Positions 1 to 13,342 of a stretch of DNA of 64,000 bases are shown piece after piece. This stretch comes from Argopecten irradians (lineage: Eukaryota; Mollusca; Bivalvia; Pectinida; Pectinidae), in contig NC_091138.1 in the NCBI RefSeq assembly GCF_041381155.1, positions 33,597,604 to 33,661,603 of the forward strand, given 5' to 3'. The position numbers and the translations under genes are program-made. The notes beneath the pieces were generated by a model that saw nothing but the letters and a program-made list of their open reading frames with translations, was not told where the DNA came from and searched no databases. Every line of letters begins with the position of its first letter. Position 1 is the first letter of the stretch.

Positions 1-3000
1 ACCAGTTACAGGAAGTAACGGAGGACCTGGAGGCAGAGAAGGATGCCAGAATGAAGGCAGAGAAACAGAAACGCGACCTTAGTGAGGTAAATATATAAAC
101 AGATGAATATTAAATAGCTCTTCAACTTGGTTAAGGGGAGATAATTGTGTGATTATTACAGTACTAACTCATCTTTGAATGATATTTATTTGGTCATATT
201 TGCAAAAGGCTTAAGCTCTTTTATTTGCAAAAGGCTTAAGCTCTTTTTCACTTGCTTTCATTGATTTTCACACTGACTTCTATATCACCGTTCTTATTAT
301 CATGTAAAAATGACATTACAGTGAACTTGTAGAATATATTAACTGCATCAAGCATGTTTTAAAGATGACAATGAAAATAGTTGTTCATGTATTGATGCTA
401 TTGAATTAATTTAATGCAAGAAGTGAGAGGCAACATATAGACCAAATGCTTGTATATTATTTCAGATGTGTAAACTAAGTGTTACGCCATCTTATTTTTA
501 TAGGAATTGGAGGCCCTTAAGTCTGAACTGGAAGATTCATTAGATGCTACGGCCGCTGTCCAGGATTTGAGAAACAAGAGGGAAGATGAACTTAAAGATT
601 TAAAAAATATGTTGAGCGAGAGTAAGAAAGGCGCAGAAGAACAAATACATGCCATGCGTCACAAGCATACAGCTCAAATACAGGCACTTAATGAAGAAAT
701 TGAAAATGTTAAAAAGGTAATTAGAATTTGTCTGCATATTCAACAAATGTCAGCTTCATTGAGAATTGCACATGGATATATTGTACATCTGTGACTAAAT
801 GTCTTTCGCACCAAAAACCTAGTTGACTCAAGTTCTAATCCTTCATGCTGTATAGTATTGGATATTGAACTATTGTTAGTGTATTTGTCTGTTAAAAACA
901 TTCATTTTTGATCTGTTCAACAGTGATAGCATTATATAATTTAGTAGTTATGACACAGTACACTTTATATATAATTAGAAGAAAACAATAGTTATATAGA
1001 GGAATCAAACTCTTATGTTAGCATTTTAATGAGAATGTATTTGATTCTCCAACAGAGCAAAGCATCCCTAGAGAAACAGAGACAGACACTGGAAGCAGAG
1101 ACCACAGACTTAGCTGGAGACCTCAAACAAGTTCAAATGGCTAAGCAGGAGTCAGAACGAAAGCGTAAACAAGTGGAAGCCCAGCTCCAGGAGGTCACGA
1201 TACGTTTACAGGAGTCTGACCGTGGCCGTGCAGATAGCAGTGATAAGGTCACAAAACTCACGGTAAGAACAGCATTTCAGTCCTCTTATAAGGATAGATC
1301 TTCTTTATCAGGTGCAAACAGATTAATTATTTTAGTTTTTTTGATTAATCAATTTTAAAGCAATTAAGTCTTTATTTTGATCTGCAATTTGAAAAATAGA
1401 ACTGTTTGATAAAAGTATTTTATGTTGGTAATTAGATAAAAGTGACTTGTAAAGACTGTAAGATAATGCAATATGCTCTTTGATAAAGTCAGTGTACAAT
1501 CTTTCTGATATGTTCTCCCAGAATGAACTGGAACAAGTCAGCACACAACTGGAACAGGCTGACACAGACTGTCCAGTTGAGAACAGTCGCTAGAAGCTCA
1601 CAACTAGCTGATTCAAGTAATATATGGGTTTGACCATGTTGGTTAAATTCAATAAAGGAATTAAAATGAAAATTGACTTGTACCTAAATATGGTGACAAC
1701 CTCAGTACAAATCAAATAATTTTTGAGAAATAATGCCTGAACAGTAGCCAACTCACCCGATTTCCCGGGTTGTTTTTTGGCATTTTAGAATAAAGTCTTT
1801 TATAGTTTGGTAATTAGATAAAAGTGACTTGTAAAAGACTGTAATATAATGCAATAATCTTTCTGATATGTTCTCCCAGAATGAACTGGAACAAGTCAGC
1901 ACACAACTGGAACAGGCTGACACAAAGACTGTCCAGTTGAGTCAAAGATAATAATGAAACCGGACAACAAAAATCCGAATTTTGCTAAATATTATTTTAA
2001 AGACTTTTTAATACAATATTTTTATTAATAATACGATTCAAATTATATTATAACATAAATATATCATAAATAATATATTGAATTACAATATGAAAATAAT
2101 AAATATATGCATATTTAAGGCTTTTGAAAAGTGTTTAAAAAATACACTAAAATGTTGTTTCGCACATGACCCTTGTTTTGACCCTTTCACCCGTTTTTTC
2201 AAGGGTGATCAAATAATTTTGCTGAGAAATACTGCCTTAAGTAAATGGATGAATAGGTTGACAAAGTTATAGTTTTAAAATGTAGATCAAATTTGATAAT
2301 TGTATATCTTATGTCAAAAATTATGTCTATTAATTCAGCTTTAATTTAGGTGATCTAGAGACAATTGTGTTTTTTTACAGGACACTTTACAAGAAGAGAC
2401 AAAAAGCAAACTGCAGGTACAGTCAAAACTCCGACAGATGGACGACGAGAAAGAAGGTCTGTTGGACCGAATAGAAGAGGAGCAGGAATCTAAGAAAGTG
2501 TTAGAGAAACAGATCAGTGAGCTACAGGTTAAGGTAGGCACTTGTGTCAGCATCAAGCAAGAAATTATTTTCATTTTCTTACTCAAAAGGCATGTAAACT
2601 CGTGATAAAGACAATAATTTTTCCAGTGATATTTTTGCTACTACTATTTATATCCCATTTCCTCTTATTAAAAGACACATTGTCAAATTTAAATTTAAAT
2701 TTTATTTTGTCATTTGAAATGGAAATCAGGAATTATCAGATTTTAGAATCAAAAACTCTGACTAGACAATGCATTAGTACTACAGCAAGTATAGCTGATA
2801 TCTCTACTACACAAAAAAATAGTTCTTTCCATCAATTGGCATTAATTATAATGAAGAGATGAGCTTAATAAGAGTTGAACTTTCACAGATGTTGGAGCTG
2901 AAAAAGAAGAATGAGGAAGAGATTCAGAAGCTAGAGGCAAACGAAGAGCTTAGAAAGAAATCAGCCAGAGATGCCCTAGATGACCAGAAAAAGGAAGCAG

Positions 3001-6000
3001 ACCTCATTATTGAACGCCACGAGAAGTCTCGTAAAAAGTTACAGGCTGAGGCAAGTGACAATGGTGAATTTGATCTGAAATATACGATATACCTTTAGAT
3101 GAAATTTGGATGCATTTATTACATTTTTCTTGAATCTTGAAATTTTAAGAGGGGAGGGGAATGGTTTAAAGCAGAGAAACAGATTTTGCATGTCTAAACT
3201 TATGTTGTTTTTATTTGTGCCCAACAGGTAGAAGACATGACAGTAGAATTAGATAATCAAAGATCTGCTTATACCCATCTGGAGAAAAAACAAAAGAAGT
3301 TTGATGCCCTCCTTAACGAGGAAAAGAGTGTTTCAGAAAAGTAAGTTAGATGCCAAATACAAGCTGTTGTAATATAAAGTATGAAGATAAGATTACTATT
3401 ATGTGTAGAACATTCCAGATTAAAAAAGAAAAAAAATCAGTGTCCATACACTGATTCGATTATTCGGGATGAAAATAGAAATTAATCTGTTACAGGCAGA
3501 TACTGTAAATCAATTTATTTTTGTAGGTGATTATAATTAGTTCAAATAGATTGCCATCTGTTATATATAAAAGATTTACCTGTAAATGGCGAAAATTAAA
3601 TCGCCTTGGAATTTTTATTTGGCATGAAAACGTGAAATTAAGTTGCTGCGGAAATCAGTAGGTTTGCAGTATAATATGATTTGTGCTGAGACAATATACA
3701 GCTATGAAATACTGATTTAAGCAGAAGGAATTTTAATATTTGGTACCTGTTTCTCAGTATTTACTTTCAAGATTGTTGTAAAGAAAGACATGCTTGAGTT
3801 GTACTTATTTGTTGATATTTACTTTCAAGATTGTCGTTAGAGAAGGATATGCTGGAGAGGGAAAGCCGCGAGAAGGAAACAAAGATCATGAACTTACAGA
3901 GAGAATTAGATGAAATGCACGAGTCATTTGAGAAGGCTGATAGGAGTCGACTTCTTCAGCAGAGGGAGCTTGAAGATCTCATGTCATCTAAGGATGATGT
4001 TGGCAAAAATGTAAATATTTCATGTTCATCTTTTAAAATGTACATGTCAAATGGCAGAAGTTTATATCACGTCCGTACATAAAGAAAAAAGAAAAAATAG
4101 TAGTAATAAAATTCTTGAATTTGATTGAGTGTTAACAGAAAAATGTTATGATTTTGTCGCTAAAAACTTATATTGTGTTGATTATTGTACCATATGTGCA
4201 CTAATCATGCATAAATCTGTTTAGGTCCATGAGCTGGAGAAGGCGAAGAGAACTCTGGAAGCCCAGGTGGAGGAGCAAAGACTGCAGATTGAGGAGTTAG
4301 AGGATGAACTCCAGACCACAGAGGATGCCAAACTCAGACTGGAGGTGAACATGCAGGCCATGAGAACCCAGTTTGAACGTGACCACCAAGCTAAGGAAGA
4401 CACTGTCGAGGAACAAAAGAAATTACTCCTCAAACAGGTAAAAACTGGGAATAAACTCTGACTGAAGCTGTCATTTTGACTCTGACTTTGCGTTTTATAT
4501 TGTGAATGCTATGACATTTAAAAGGTACATGTGAGTTTATTCAGAAGAGATGTGGCTACTTACTACCTAGTGATAAGTTAATTTGGTTGTAGTTACCTGA
4601 ATCAAGGCTAATTTGGTTGTAGTTACCTGAATCAAGGCAGAACTTTCTATCTTATTATACTATTGATTAGATAAGTAAGAAAAAATAAAAAAAACTGATT
4701 GTTAAGTGTCAGGTAGGGTTTGACACTTGGTAAGTTGAATTACTGGTGAATTATTCGTCAGTGATGATTTTATAATGACCTAATTTGAACGAGTTGATAT
4801 CACTTGATATGACTTTTCAATTTTGCGTCCTATGGGTTTGTAAACAAATAGAATTATAACATATTTGTATTCAACAACAGCTACGTGAGATGGAGGCGGA
4901 ACTTGAGGACGAACGAAAGCAGCGTGCAATGGCTGTTAATGCCCGTAAGAAGTTAGAAAATGACATCAAGGACCTGGAACAACAAGAGGAGATGGCTAAC
5001 AAGGTAAAGGAAGATGCTGTCAAGCAGCTGAAGCGCACACAGGCTGTCATGAAGGATAATCTGAGGGAGCTCGACGAGGCACGACTAGCCAGGGAAGATG
5101 CTGCTGCTACTCTCAAGGAGAACGAGAAGAAGTTTAAAAACCTCGAGGCAGAAGTTATCAGGCTGCAAGAAGAGTTGTCTTCTTCAGAGAGATCTCGCAG
5201 AAATGCTGAGGCTGAGCGAGATGAGCTCCAGGATGAAATCGCTAGCAACACAACTGGAAAGTATGTATGCATAGGCTTTAACAGTTCACAGTGAACACAT
5301 CTCGCCGTCAGTTTACCAAAATGAAAGAAAATTGATGATGTTTTCTCTATAATACAATAAGTCATGCTACAATACACCAATATTTTAGCTGGTATTTATT
5401 TGATTTGATGAATACTTGGACAAATTAGATGATATTGGACAAGATGACATTCGGTCTCTTATCCTTATAATGAATGTTTGTCAAACTTTGTTATTTTAAC
5501 GTTGCCTACTTTTGTGATTAATGAATTCCTTTTGTTTTATCAAATTGTTGTTTTACTCTTCAGTGATGATCAGAATCGGTACAAATGTTTTATAGACTTT
5601 GATTGTGTTGTGTCCTTGACCCCAGGGCATGATTCCTAGCATGAATCTTTAAAAAAAAAAAAAAGAGACATTTTAGGTATCGGTGGTGATATTTTATCAA
5701 GTTGATATCTAAAGCAGAATGTATATATGTATAAATAATTTCATCTTCTAGTGTGTAATAACAAACCTCTTCATTTGTGTCCTATATGTATAATATTTCC
5801 TAATTTTGAAAAAGAATTAATTAACTCCAATTGCACTATGCATGTCAATAAAGAAAAGAAATTAAAACTCCCTGAATGCTCAATTTTAAAGTGTGTAGGT
5901 ACTGATTTGAAGCCATTCCTTTTAATCTTGAAAATTTCCATGATATGAAAGTGTCTTGCATAAGCTGCTCCAAAGTGCTCTGTTTCCTATTAATTGTGTG

Positions 6001-9000
6001 TGCCCCGTGAAGACTTGTATTTAACAAATTCCATTTGTGCTGACCAATTGTAATAATTTCAAACATAATTCTGAAAATTTTTGTTTGGAAAATTTGCTGG
6101 GGAAAAAATCCTATAAAAACAATGAAGACCTAGTAAATTTGCTGGGAAAAAAATCCTATAAAAACAATGAAGACCTAGTAAATTGGATTATTTTGGATAT
6201 CACTACAATTCAACAGAAAATAATAGCATATTTAACAGAAAGTGATGGATAAGAAGCTTCAATTGAGGAAAAAATAGAAGATAATGAATCAAACTTCACA
6301 TAACCTAATAGCCAGCTGAATGTAGATTACTTGTTTTTAATGGCCATTTGTTGCCAATAATGATTAAGGATCATGTTTATTACAGATCCTCATTGCTGGA
6401 TGAGAAACGACGACTTGAGGCACGTCTACAACAGGTAGAGGACGAGCTGGAGGATGAACAGACTAATAGTGAAATGCTGCTCGACAAAGCCCGCAAGGCA
6501 CAAATGCAGGTAGGTAATATATCCTTAATGACGGGATACTTTAGTGTTCTGATGTCTATCTATCTCCTGCCAGATTATCATAGATCTAGGTGAGGCATTG
6601 TCATGTAAAGTAGGTTACTGCACTCTTTATCTAACCTTTGACTTTCATTAAAAAAGACTTGTCTATAATCTTTCTCCTACAATACTACGATTTACGGACT
6701 GTAATTTGCCAAGTTTCCTTCTTAAAAAAATATCCGTGGTAAAAGATGTTAGCTTCAAACTGTCCATGATTAGAAATATCATTGACTCGGTGTACTGCCC
6801 ACTAGACATGTAATACTCTTACACACAGTGCTTAGTGTTTGAGGTAGAAAATAATATATTGGTTTGGTTTCTAAAGGCTGAGCAGTACCAATCTGACCTG
6901 GCTTCGGAGAAATCAGTCACCCAAAAACTGGAGAACCAGCGATCCTCGCTGGAGAGACAGAACAAGGACTTGAGGGAGAAACTACAGGACTTAGAGAACA
7001 CTGTACGTACTCGCACCAAGGCAACCATCGCCACTCTAGAGGGCAAGGTGTCTAACCTGGAGGAACAACTCGACAGCGAAACAAAGTAAGTCATATAGTC
7101 ACTCAGGTGTAATCATATCATCAGTCATTCTTTCTATCAGTTTAGATGAAGGTCATATTAATTACTAATAAATGGTTTTATTTTTGCATGTCCAGACTAT
7201 CGTCTGGGTCATCTGAAGGTTTTACAAATCAAGCATGAATTGTAGTATGCCAATAGTCATCCGAAATAGACCATTCCTGTAATGTTGACGTTTACTTATG
7301 ACATTACATATCCCAATGAACGATACCAAAATTTGGGTATTGCTATCTATGTCTCTATATGTATCTATTGAGTTGACAGCTAAGATTGTACTTTGTAATT
7401 TAGGGACCGATCAAATATGCAACGTACCGTACGTCGTTTGGAAAAGAAACTGAAAGAAATGGTGTTGCAGGCCGAGGATGAGCGTCGTCATGCTGACCAA
7501 TTCAAAGAACAGGTACAAATATTTGTTTCAATTCATACCAAGAAAAATAAAAATGGATCAAGCAATAGTTTTCTTGCCTAGGTGACAACTAGTACATGAA
7601 TATATATATATATTCTTTTGTTGCTCTACTCTCCACTTATTATAATCTTGTGAAATTGCTTCATTGTGTCTACATGTCATAAGTTTATCTTTGTGCTGAA
7701 AATAGACATAATATTAGGAAGTTGTGTACAAATTCTTACCCATTCTAAGAAAGTTTAATTAGGATTAACTTGAATAGATTTTTTAATGTTATGGAGATAT
7801 AACACAAAAATCTGAGTGTACTCTAAATAAACCACAAAGCGGTTTATGATTAGAGTACACTCAGATTTTTTTACTCTAAATAAACCGCAAAGCGGTTTAT
7901 GATTAGAGTACACTCAGATTTTTAGCCCACCATCATCAGATGGTGGGCTATTCAAATCGCCTTTCGTCCGTGGTCCGTCGTCCGTCCGTCCGTCCTTCCG
8001 TCCGTCCGTCCTTCCGTCCGTCCGTCCGTCCGTCCGTTAACAATTCTTGTTACCGCTATTTCTCAGAAAGTACAGAAGGGATCTTTCTCAAATTTCACAT
8101 GTAGGTTCCCCTAGGGCCCTAGTTGTGCATATTGCATTTTGGGACCAATCGGTCAACAAGATGGCCGACTGGCGGCCATCTTGGATTTTGATAGTTAAAG
8201 TTTGTTACCGCTATTTCTCAGAAAGTTTTGAAGGGATCTTTCTCAAATTTCACATGTAGGTTCCCCTAGGGCCCTAGTTGTGCATATTGCATTTTGGGAC
8301 CAATCGGTCAACAAGATGGCCGACTGGTGGCCATCTTGGATTTTGATAGTTAAAGTTTGTTACCGCTATTTCTCAGAAAGTTTTGAAGGGATCTTTCTCA
8401 AATTTCATATGTTGGTTCTCCTAGGGCCCTAGTTGTGCATATTGCATTTTGGGACAGATCGGTCAACAAGATGGCCGACTGGCGGCCATCTTGGATTTTG
8501 ATAGTTAAAGTTTGTTACCGCTATTTCTCAGAAAGTTTTGAAGGGATCTTTCTCAAATTTCATATGTTGGTTCTCCTAGGGCCCTAGTTGTGCATATTGC
8601 ATTTTGGGACAGATCGGTCAACAAGATGGCCGACTGGCGGCCATCTTGGATTTTGATAGTTAAAGTTTGTTACCGCTATTTCCCAGAAAGTACTGAAGGG
8701 ATCTTTCTCAAATTTCATATATAGGTTCCCCTAGGGCCCTAGTTGTGCATATTGCATTTTGGGACCAATCAGTCAACAAGATGGCCGACCGACTGACGGC
8801 CATCTTGGATTTTGATAGTTAAAGTTTGTTACCGCTATTTCTCAGAAAGTACTGAAGGGATCTCTCTCAAATTTCATATGCATGTTCCCCTTGAACCCTA
8901 GTTGTGCATATTGCATTTTGGGAGTGATCGGTCAACAAGATAGCCGACTGGCGGCCATCTTGGATTTTGATAGTTAAAGTTTGTTAACACTATTTCCCAG

Positions 9001-12000
9001 AAAGTACTGAAGGAATCTTTCTCAAATTTCATATGTAGGTTCCCCTACGACCCTAGTTGTGCATATTGCATTTTGGGACAGATCGGTCAGCAAGATGATC
9101 GACAGGTAGCCATCTTGAATTTTGATAATTGAAGTTTGTTACTGCTACATATCTCAGAAAGTACTGAAAGGATCTTTCTCAAGGTTCATATATAGTATGT
9201 AGTAAAAGTTTGAAAAGCAGGGAAAAGATCCCTCTTTCTGTTGTCAGACATAGATCATTCTTTGGTGGGCGCCAAGATCCCTCTGGGATCTCTTGTTGTG
9301 TTATATCTCCATAACATAAAAAATCTATTCAAATTAATCCTTATAATTCCATTTACTAAAGATAATCTCTTCAATATTCAAAATTCATTTTGGGACTCTT
9401 TTGTCTATGAAATCATTACGCCGTCATCTCGGCCAATCAGAAGCAACATTACAAACGGTGACGCCATTTTTTCCTTTACGGGCTGATTAAGTAAATTTTA
9501 AGCCAATGAAAATGCTCGTAACAAGCAAAATTGAATTATAAAAAAAAAATAAAAAAAAAAATACAGTTGAAAAATTTCCTTTATGTTTATTTGTAATTCC
9601 AGAACGACAAGATGAACAATCGTGTACGAGCTCTGAAACGACAATTAGACGAGGCAGAGGAGGAGATTACTAGAATGAATGCAGCAAAACGCAAACTTCA
9701 GCGTGACCTTGATGAACAAATGGAACAAAGTGAAGCAACAGCAAGAGAAATATCTCAGCTGAAAAAATACAGGTAGGTTGAAGGCACACAGAGATGTATC
9801 AACTTGAGGAAATATAGATACCTGGTCGTGGTGGTAGTTACATAATCTTGGCGGTGGCTGGTGATTTGTTGTCTTATGAACTCTTGAAAGTTAAATGCTA
9901 TAGTTTCTTACTGGAAAATTTTTAAACCAAAAAGTTCATCAGAAGTCTGATAATATCATTGGTCTGTTTCATTATTAATGTTGATTTTTTTTTCTCTCTT
10001 TTAAAAGTGTTTGATCAATGGGAATTTTGCTGCCTTGCAACAATCATAACATGTTAAAACTCAAATTTCTCTTGGGGTAATTCATTTTGCTACTAAATGC
10101 ATTTGTCATGTCATTGAACTTTATAGATCTAGATCATTACCTGTGATAATGTACTAACAGAATTTATTTCTATATTTTACAATTATAGGATTTTAGATCT
10201 AAGTCTAAGGTTAGCCTGACTTTCTGTGTCGGTAATCACCTAATATATGTGCTGTGAATTTTAGTTTCATCGGCTTCACAATAAAGACAAAATATGTTTG
10301 CAAGCTCTAAATCATTCATCTAGAGTTGTTGACCATAAAATAACATTGTGTTGATTGGAATAAACGTAGGGATCATTTGCAAAAATATCCATAATTTATT
10401 GTCAGTAACACAAAAATAAATTTGTGACCCAAGCTCCTTTCAAATATGTTGATGGAGGTATCTCATTAAAAGTTTTTTTTTCTTTTCTTTTTGTTGTTGT
10501 TGATATAAGAAAGTGAAAGGGTGTGATATCATAAGTTCAGGTGGCTTTGTTGAATCAATTTGTGACCATTGTTATTTGAATCATTGAAAATTAGGATTGT
10601 TGTCTTTGGAGAGATTTTCAAATTGTCTTTATTGCTCTTTGATACTACATGAGTTTCCAAGGATTTTGAGGGAGCCCCTGTCTTGACATTAAAATAGATT
10701 TCTAACAGTTTGCATGTCGTGTGGTGATCAACTAGAATCTAGTCTGTGCTTCTATAACTCATTTGAATATCGTTTAAACTGCATCATGATAAGTAGTGCC
10801 CTCACCGCCCATGATCAATTCATTCTCTCATTCAAGTCACAAGCACATGCTCTCCCTTCAGCCTTTAATTTCATTTGCACCATAAGATAAACCTGGCTGA
10901 ATTAAGAGAAAAATGATGCTGAAAAGCTTTGAATTTTTTCTTCAATAATTTTGCACATTTTTCTGCATTTTGGTATCTAAGATGTCTGGGTTCTTTTTTT
11001 TGGAAAAAATTGGTCACCCGAGAGCTACTGTTTACATTTTTCCTTTTTTGGTCGAGTCCTTTATGTAAAGAAATAACAAGATGGTGGATACTCTTTGGTT
11101 AACTATGATAACAGGATTCTAGTTGTTAGACGATCTCTGGCTGGAGACTTGTTCTTTCCTGAGGGTTAAGTACTGCGAGCTTCATGTATATTTCTGAATT
11201 CACAGATCGGGGGAGAAAGCCTCTAATTGATGATCTTTTGGGTCAGACAGGTAAAGCTCTGATTGATCTACCTGCGGCCTCTGCTAGCCAAGGCATTCTT
11301 ATTTGCCTTATTGTACATCCTCCTACATGACAATGCTTGCGACTTTTTGGCCAAGTGCATATTCCTAGTCTTGTACCATCAAGTAGTTATTAATATCATA
11401 TACAGTGTATCTGCCAACTGTGCATCGTTAAAAATCCTCAGTTAATATCTTCACTAATATCTGAATCGCTAATCATCATTTTTGGAAGATTTTCGTTTTT
11501 CTGGTTTTTGGGAGAATGTTGCATGCATGGCGTGATACTGATTTATTTTTGGTTTTAAGTGATATTTTTGCTTCAGCTTTCCTTACACTAGATTACATAT
11601 TGAACTTCATGTTAAGAATGTATCAATAAAGAAATATTCTTGGTGAAGGAGAAAAATTGAAATTGTCCATTTTTTGACGTCTTAGACTTTGAATATGCTG
11701 TTATTAATCAAACTTGTATAAACATATTTGTTTTGATGTCTTGGAATCCTACACTTGATATGTTTGATTTAGATTACATGGTAGTGTGCATGGTATGAAA
11801 TCAAACCAATCGTAAGTTCTCCTTGGAGCACACATGGTTAGCCATTTCTCAAATAGTGTGTTCACTCAGTATACCTTATCAATGTCACTGTTAGTATGAT
11901 GTTTATCAGGTCCACAAAACTTCACATTCACTCATTACAGTGTGATGCGAGTCAGTAATTGGTTTTCCACCAAATATAGCACCAATTGTTGATTGAGTGG

Positions 12001-13342
12001 TTTTATTTTGTTATGCAATGACCAGGAATTGCTATGTCTGTACACAAAAGGACATCATTTTCTCGTGTAACAATGTTACCCTCGCCAAACATCAAACAAA
12101 TATTGTGGTTTCATGCTAAAGACCTAAATTGTTTGGCAATTTAATTTCATGATTTACAGTAATCTATGCTAGAAATTTTGGTGACAATAAATTACCACAA
12201 TATTTTCTCGCACAAAAAAAAAAAAATCACGTGCGAAAAATAGTTGGTTTTCTCGTTTGGAGTACCCTATCATCAGAGATAGTAATTCTACATACAAAAA
12301 TAGGGGATATCTAAGATATTTTTAGTTATTTTTCTCTGTTTTGGTGATAAGTTACACTTCATTTTTGTGTCATTTTGTAATTCTGGCATGGACAATCATT
12401 TTTATTCACCTCGCATGCTTTTTGGAGGCCAGTAGTTCATACTAATAGGATCAGCATAAGCATGCTTTATGATCATTTTCTGATCAAGAAATTTGAAGAA
12501 AAAAATATACCATAGCATAACATAATACATAAATCTGTAAATTTTGATTAAAATTAGTCTAGCCTACACGGCCGTTGCCAACTGCCAATGCTTCATACCG
12601 CATCTGGTATAGATCTTATTGGTTAGGGGATGGTCTCCCTTGCTTACCCCCTTTTCAGCAATGCACAATGGCAAATCTTAAAAGATATGTAACTCAGATT
12701 TCTAAAGCAACTAACACTTAGATTGGCAGCTGTTTAAGAGATACAGTCACTGATTTTGAGGTTATGTTTGATGCCCAATCAATAATATACAATCCTGACG
12801 AGTGTTTATCCTCACCAATGCTGACGTGTGATGTTTGCGAGTGTGTTTTGTAGTTGATTAATACCACACAACCAGACCCTATTTAACGTGAGGTCTTGAA
12901 ACATTTGCCAAATGAAACAAAGAAAGGAAAAAAAACACAGTCTTTAACTGATGAAAGTGAAGAAATGAATGAAGAATATTTTAAAAGATGTCTCGCAAAT
13001 TGATTGATTTTAGTTAGTATGAATGTTTCTGAATACAAGTTTTACTGATGTTATTTTCGGGAAGATTGGTGCTCATAATTATCCATTACACCATGTACTA
13101 ACGAAACTGATATAAAGCTAAAAATCTGGCATGATCATAAACAGACATTTGATTCATGTATATGATATATAAATAATATATTCTAATGTGGCTTCAGTGT
13201 TGATTTCTTCTCTATTTTCAGACCCAGTGCTAGAGTGTCGTCTGCCCGTTCAATGTTATCTTCCATACGGTCCGGAGCTGGTGATTTGGATGATGATGAC
13301 GACGACAGCGTTGACTCGACGAAACAAAACTCTGATGCTTAA
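1..13342 (+). CDS. Non-muscle myosin II heavy chain, C-terminal rod and tail (5' part outside window)
   Basis: Encodes the dimerising coiled-coil rod that assembles non-muscle (zipper/MYH9/10-type) myosin II into bipolar filaments for actomyosin contraction. Exons with consistent phases: 1-86, 504-716, 1056-1262, (damaged exon, see 1522 and 1881), 2381-2533, 2889-3050, 3228-3340, 3830-4010, 4225-4437, 4881-5260, 6386-6509, 6877-7085, 7404-7512, 9603-9772, 13222-13342 (TAA). The heptad-rich translation carries class II landmarks such as [48 protein letters not shown] and [18 protein letters not shown]. The last exon gives a ~40-aa non-helical tailpiece with an acidic run [10 protein letters not shown], the type of site casein kinase 2 phosphorylates in vertebrate non-muscle myosins. 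Motor and neck lie to the left. The non-muscle rather than striated assignment rests on the rod sequence and acidic tailpiece. It is intact except for one exon. Confidence 0.95.
1522..1615 (+). pseudogene. Damaged copy 1 of a myosin rod exon
   Basis: This block continues the rod with [15 protein letters not shown] after the exon ending at 1262. It then loses frame: two bases are missing relative to copy 2 (gacacagactg versus gacacaaagactg), and further single-base losses are implied before the expected LADSQ end, where the donor is also imperfect (ttcaagtaata). Read literally, it stops early. Since flanking exons are intact, either the assembly has base errors here or the exon is broken in this allele. 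Confidence 0.7.
1881..1945 (+). pseudogene. Damaged copy 2 of the same myosin rod exon
   Basis: A second copy of the acceptor and exon start ([23 protein letters not shown]) follows about 360 bp after the first, together with about 90 bp of the same upstream intron (copy 1 block from ~1408, copy 2 block from ~1790). This copy keeps frame through KTVQL but then reads into TAA TAA TGA with no donor resembling that of copy 1. Together the copies supply all expected parts of one exon, but neither does alone. Confidence 0.7.
3051..3227 (+). other. Myosin intron with GC-AG splice sites
   Basis: The reading frame requires the exon to end at 3050 (…LQAE) and the next to start at 3228 ([11 protein letters not shown]). 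The donor at 3051 is gag|gcaagt, a strong GC-type donor with otherwise consensus bases, and the acceptor is ccaacag. All other myosin introns in the window use GT-AG. Confidence 0.85.
6090..6183 (+). repeat. Two-copy 44-bp tandem repeat in a myosin intron
   Basis: The segment containing aaatttgctggg and cctataaaaacaatgaagac occurs twice in direct tandem. Shorter two-copy duplications of the same kind lie in other myosin introns near 208-245 and 4590-4637. Confidence 0.8.
7924..9297 (+). mobile_element. Pearl/HINE-like non-autonomous Helentron element 1
   Basis: It begins with a short palindrome (agcccacc…ggtgggct), followed by a CCGT/CCTT microsatellite and then about eight head-to-tail copies of a 155-bp core repeat (starts near 8049, 8204, 8359 and on to ~9135). 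It ends in a small hairpin agatccc-tct-gggatct followed by cttgtt. This architecture matches the bivalve pearl elements and Helentron-associated interspersed elements (HINEs). It has no coding capacity. It lies in the intron before myosin exon 9603 and is inserted inside a fold-back MITE. Confidence 0.8.
7965..8038 (+). repeat. CCGT tetranucleotide microsatellite
   Basis: A run of tccg/tcct tetranucleotides forms the 5' microsatellite of the pearl-like element, a position typical for this element class. Confidence 0.9.
9773..13221 (+). other. Long last myosin intron; candidate alternative tail exon at 11206-11230
   Basis: This 3.4-kb intron contains no long ORF. At 11204-11205 a cacag acceptor is in phase with the exon ending at 9772. 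Splicing there would replace the 40-aa acidic tail with the 8-residue tail RSGEKASN followed by TGA. Vertebrate smooth-muscle myosins are known to switch tails by alternative last exons, so this is plausible, but the polypyrimidine tract is mediocre and no transcript is visible. The rest of the intron shows no recognisable feature. Confidence 0.3.

Larger units (their letters stand above)
7761..9530. mobile_element. Fold-back MITE, copy 1, split by a pearl/Helentron-like element
   Basis: The left half starts aggattaacttgaatagat and the right half (from 9298) ends its palindrome in ctattcaaattaatcct. The two arms are complementary, and the whole element matches the uninterrupted copy at 40,414-40,770. 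That match includes ~200 bp of non-palindromic tail with attacgccgtcatctc and agccaatcagaagc. The sequence is broken exactly between cagattttt and gtgttatat, where the 1.37-kb element at 7924-9297 sits. A ~54-bp hairpin block (aaaccgcaaagcggttt) is locally duplicated in the left half. Confidence 0.85.

Noticed and set aside
8047..8259. 70-aa ORF in the pearl-like element
   Set aside because: It crosses two copies of the 155-bp core repeat, and other units do not preserve the frame.
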